A program made the position numbers and the translations under genes. A stretch of 64,000 nucleotides of DNA, taken from the NCBI GenBank assembly GCA_963457665.1, contig OY735228.1, positions 2,492,673 to 2,556,672 of the forward strand, written 5' to 3'. The stretch is from Thysanoteuthis rhombus. Its lineage: Eukaryota > Mollusca > Cephalopoda > Oegopsida > Thysanoteuthidae. Under the pieces are notes generated by a model. The model was not told the origin of the DNA and did not search any database. It was given only the letters and a program-made list of their open reading frames with translations. Shown one piece after another: positions 61,021 to 64,000 of the stretch (position 1 is its first letter; every line of letters begins with the position of its first letter).

Positions 61021-62118
61021 GACACATTGTATATGTTGTACAGAGTACGAATAGCATTTGGTTGCATCCTTTTTTGAAATGTATTGTATGTGTTGTAAAG
61101 AGTACGATTGGAATCCTGTATGTATTTTACAATAAACAACTGCCATGTTGTTGCTTCTTTTTTAAAATACATTGTATATTATATATAATTATAGTATCCT
61201 GTTTGCTTCATTTTTTATATACTCTGAATATGTTGTACGATTACGATTAGCAACCTTTTGCATCCTGTGAAACAACCTGTGTATGTTGTACATATTATAA
61301 TAAGTACCTTTATGGAAACACTCTATATATTTTGTACAGCTCATAAAAATCATCTTTCATGAAAAACATTGTATATATTGTATGGATTACAAGTAGAATC
61401 TCAATGCATCCTTTTGCAAATACCCTATATACGTTGTATAAATTATAATCAGCATATTGTTGCATCGTTTTGTAATTATCTCGTATATATTGTACACATT
61501 ATATTTTGCATCTTGTAGCCTCTTTTCCATAGAACTTCCTGTATATATTGTGCAGATTATAATCAGCATCTTGTTGGATCGTCTTGGAAAGACCTTGTAT
61601 ATCTTTTACAGACGATTATTAGCATCTTTTTTTTTAAAAACCCTGTATTTTCTGGTGTGGATTATCATAAGCATCTTGCTGCATTGTTTTTGAAATACCC
61701 CGTACATATTGTACATATTACGATTAGCATCTTGTCGAATCATTTTTTAAATTACCTGTATGTATTGTACATATTATAATTAGCATCTTGTTGTATCTTT
61801 CGGAAACACCGTGTATATCCAAGATTATCATAGCACCTTGCTTCATTTAAAAATACCCACCATATGTTTTATAAAATACAATCAAGATCAATTTGCTCCA
61901 ATTTTGAGATACCCAGTATATGCTGTACAGACTATAATCAACGTCTTGTGACATTTTAAAAAAATACCCTGTTTATTTAGTTCAGGGTTCGATTAGATGG
62001 TTTTTGTTTCCATTTTGAAAAACCCTGTGTAGGTTGTACTGATTATAGCTTGCATTTTGTTTCATCTTTTGGGAAATTACCTGTTTACGTTGTATACATC
62101 ATGATTTGCATCTTGTTG

Positions 62119-62640
62119 CATTGTTTTAGAAACACCCTGTATATGTCGTAGTGAATATAATTAGCATCTTGTTGCATTATTTTAGAAACACCCTGTATAT
62201 GTCGTAGTGAATATAATTAGCATCTTGTTGCATTGTTTTAGAAACACCCTGTATATGTTGTAGTGTATATAATTAGCATCTTGTTGCATTGTTTTAGAAA
62301 CACCCTGTATATGTCGTAGTGAATATAATTGGCATCTTGTTGCATTGTTTTTGAAACACCCTGTATATGTTGTAGTGAATATAATTAGCATCTTGTTGCA
62401 TTGTTTTAGAAACACCCTGTATATGTCGTAGTGAATATAATTGGCATCTTGTTGCATTGTTTTTGAAACACCCTGTATATGTTGTAGTGAATATAGTTAG
62501 CATCTTGTTGCATTGTTTCAGAAACACCCTGTATATGTTGTAGTGAATATAATTAACATCTTGTTGTATTGTTTTAGAACCACCCTGTATATGTTGTAGT
62601 GAATATAATTAGCATCTTATTGCATCGTTGTGGAAATACC
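62119..62640 (+). repeat. Homogeneous 56-bp sub-array, nine monomers
   Basis: CCCTGTATATG recurs at 62135, 62191, 62247, 62303, 62359, 62415 and 62471, exactly 56 bp apart. From 62303 alternate monomers carry TCGTAG with GGCATC and TTGTAG with AGCATC, an incipient 112-bp dimer. Confidence 0.93.
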
Positions 62641-62689
62641 CAGTATATCTTGAATAGATTATACTTGGCATCTTATTGCATCCATTTTG

Positions 62690-62691
<2 letters not shown>

Positions 62692-62779
<88 letters not shown>

Positions 62780-62804
62780 AGTGTGTGTGTGTGTGTGTGT
62801 GTGT
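62692..62804 (+). repeat. (TA)n(TG)n microsatellite
   Basis: About 31 TA units (62692-62753) followed by TG/GT units to 62804 with one GA interruption at 62779. The reading frames crossing it are artefacts. Confidence 0.97.
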
Positions 62805-63159
62805 ATTACACAGATTATAATTCGCAATTCATTGCATTGTTTTTGAATACCCAGCATATGTTGTATCGATTATTATTTGCATCTTGTTGCATTTTTCAAA
62901 TACTCTATATACTTTGTACAGATTACAATAAGCATCTTGTTGTATTATCTATGGAATACCCTGTAAATGTTGTACACATTATAATTAGATTTCTGTTGAA
63001 TCGTTTTTACATACCCTGTATGTATTGCTCTGGTTATTGCCTTGTTTTTCCACATCCCTGATATGTTGTTCAATGAACGTTCAGCTTCTTTTTACACCCT
63101 GTATACTTTTCATAGAGATAAATTTGCATCTTGTTGCAGTTTTTCTTAAACACCCTGTA

Positions 63160-63890
63160 AATGCTCAACCGAGTCTAATTATCATCTCAAGTGAACTTCG
63201 CAATTAATATGTGGGATCAGATATACAAACAACGGTTGCATAGCAAAAGCATGAATAATCTCTAGAAATGTTTCAAATTTTTTTTTCTTAAGTTTTCATA
63301 GTTGAAATAGATCCTTGTTCTTTTTTTTTAATGTGAAGTTATTCAAAAATGCTAAAGTGGAATAAACGTCTGGCAAAAGCTTACAGCTTTGATATAATCT
63401 TCTTCATATGACTTCGTATGATTCAATTTTTTTTGAACCGGTACAGGCCAGACAGAAAGAGATCGTTGTTCATTTTTTAGTATCTTTTGATCTCCGACCA
63501 CCATATTCATAATTTGTAACATATGTCTTTTTCCGAGTCATGGTGTCTCACTTTACCATGTCCAACAACGAATTTATTCTAACTATTCACACGCAGTATA
63601 TTTATGAATTAAAACATTTTTCTGGCAAATTTTCCTTTGAGAAACGTCAGTCAAAAAAGGTTTCAGGATTTACTTTGACAATAAAAACTGAAGACAATTT
63701 GAAATTTCTCTCCAACTAATCCATGTGTTTACTACGCACCTGCTAATTACGGTAGTGTTAAAATGTGGTACCACCAAAAGATTTTACAAGTAAAAAAATG
63801 CAATCGGGATCGCTTACAAACCATTGGTGAAACAGGTTAGTGGGCAAGGGAGGTCACACTTACTAAAATATTGAGAACCAAATAACCCCA
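63160..63890 (+). repeat. I module, second copy, no gene seen
   Basis: Direct, diverged repeat of 55185-56000, without its GA runs. No coding potential on either strand. Confidence 0.75.
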
Positions 63891-63894
63891 CTTA

Positions 63895-64000
63895 TATCAT
63901 CCATAGAAAACTGTTTCGTTGTATTACAACTCTTCAGTGTGATTGTAAACTATCTAACATCCCATCCAGTACCACGGGTTAGGATCGAAACCTTTGCTTC
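63895..64000 (-). ncRNA. Hammerhead-like repeat, copy 4 (cut by the window end)
   Basis: On the minus strand CTGAAGA (complement of 63931-63937), helix II GTTG-TAATA-CAAC and GAAAC (complement of 63913-63917) are all present. The helix III palindrome is altered. CCATCCAGTACCACGGGTTA near 63963 matches the downstream part of the copies at 56.7-57.2 kb. It lies directly after module I, while the other three lie in module J. Confidence 0.5.

Larger units (their letters stand above)
61020..63150 (+). repeat. G tail of the last unit, unexpanded 56-bp monomers
   Basis: About 38 monomers of about 56 bp, mostly diverged, in the same place (between F and I) where the other unit carries the 28.7-kb array. 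The 62119-62640 part is homogeneous. TA and TG microsatellites interrupt it at 62692-62804. Confidence 0.85.

Noticed and set aside
62182-62527. 77-91-codon minus-strand frames
   Set aside because: Translation of the 56-bp tandem repeat; no family resemblance.

Overview
The window is non-genic, AT-rich eukaryotic DNA, very probably from an invertebrate animal. The only recognisable protein-coding homology is to RTE-clade LINE reverse transcriptases of the kind annotated in arthropods as endonuclease-reverse transcriptase, and every copy is truncated or decayed. I see no host gene, tRNA or rRNA. The arthropod assignment rests only on the LINE type and is a guess.

Almost everything here is copies of one large compound repeat. 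In its + orientation the module order is M (B-like, 13115-13490) - H (13925-14270) - a ~100 bp module ending in (TCA)n - a minus-strand RTE 3' remnant - F (AT-rich body) - Z (15600-15840) - A-B-C (15840-16420) - a second module/RTE remnant/F - G (a tandem-repeat tail of 56-bp monomers) - I (55185-56145) - J/K (11045-13115 and 56100-58560). Left flank (1-25230): one + unit (1-2240) faces one - unit (2245-7080) as a palindrome; 7100-11045 holds broken + units with a 335-bp internal inversion; 11045-13115 is J/K interrupted by a 1.5 kb RTE insertion; 13115-19560 and 20145-25230 are two tandem + units about 6.2 kb apart. Three large inverted-repeat pairs link these pieces.

From 25232 to 53893 the G tail has expanded into about 28.7 kb of unbroken 76-bp satellite (about 377 monomers, all in one orientation), with nested higher-order duplications of 1444, 1673, 2203, about 3000 and 7525 bp. 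Both edges keep the 112-bp dimer (two 56-bp halves) from which the 76-bp monomer seems to derive by losing 36 bp. The same position in the next unit (61020-63150) holds only about 2.1 kb of unexpanded monomers, so the satellite is a local amplification of a tail present in every unit.

Two sets of hammerhead-ribozyme-like motifs stand out. At 19598-20141 a ~353-bp unit starts exactly at the position where a hammerhead in its downstream end would cleave, followed by a partial second unit; that is the layout of animal retrozymes and Penelope-related retroelements. At 56688-57240 and 63895-64000 four copies of another short repeat carry a minus-strand hammerhead-like core. These, with the origin of the satellite, are the most interesting content of the window.
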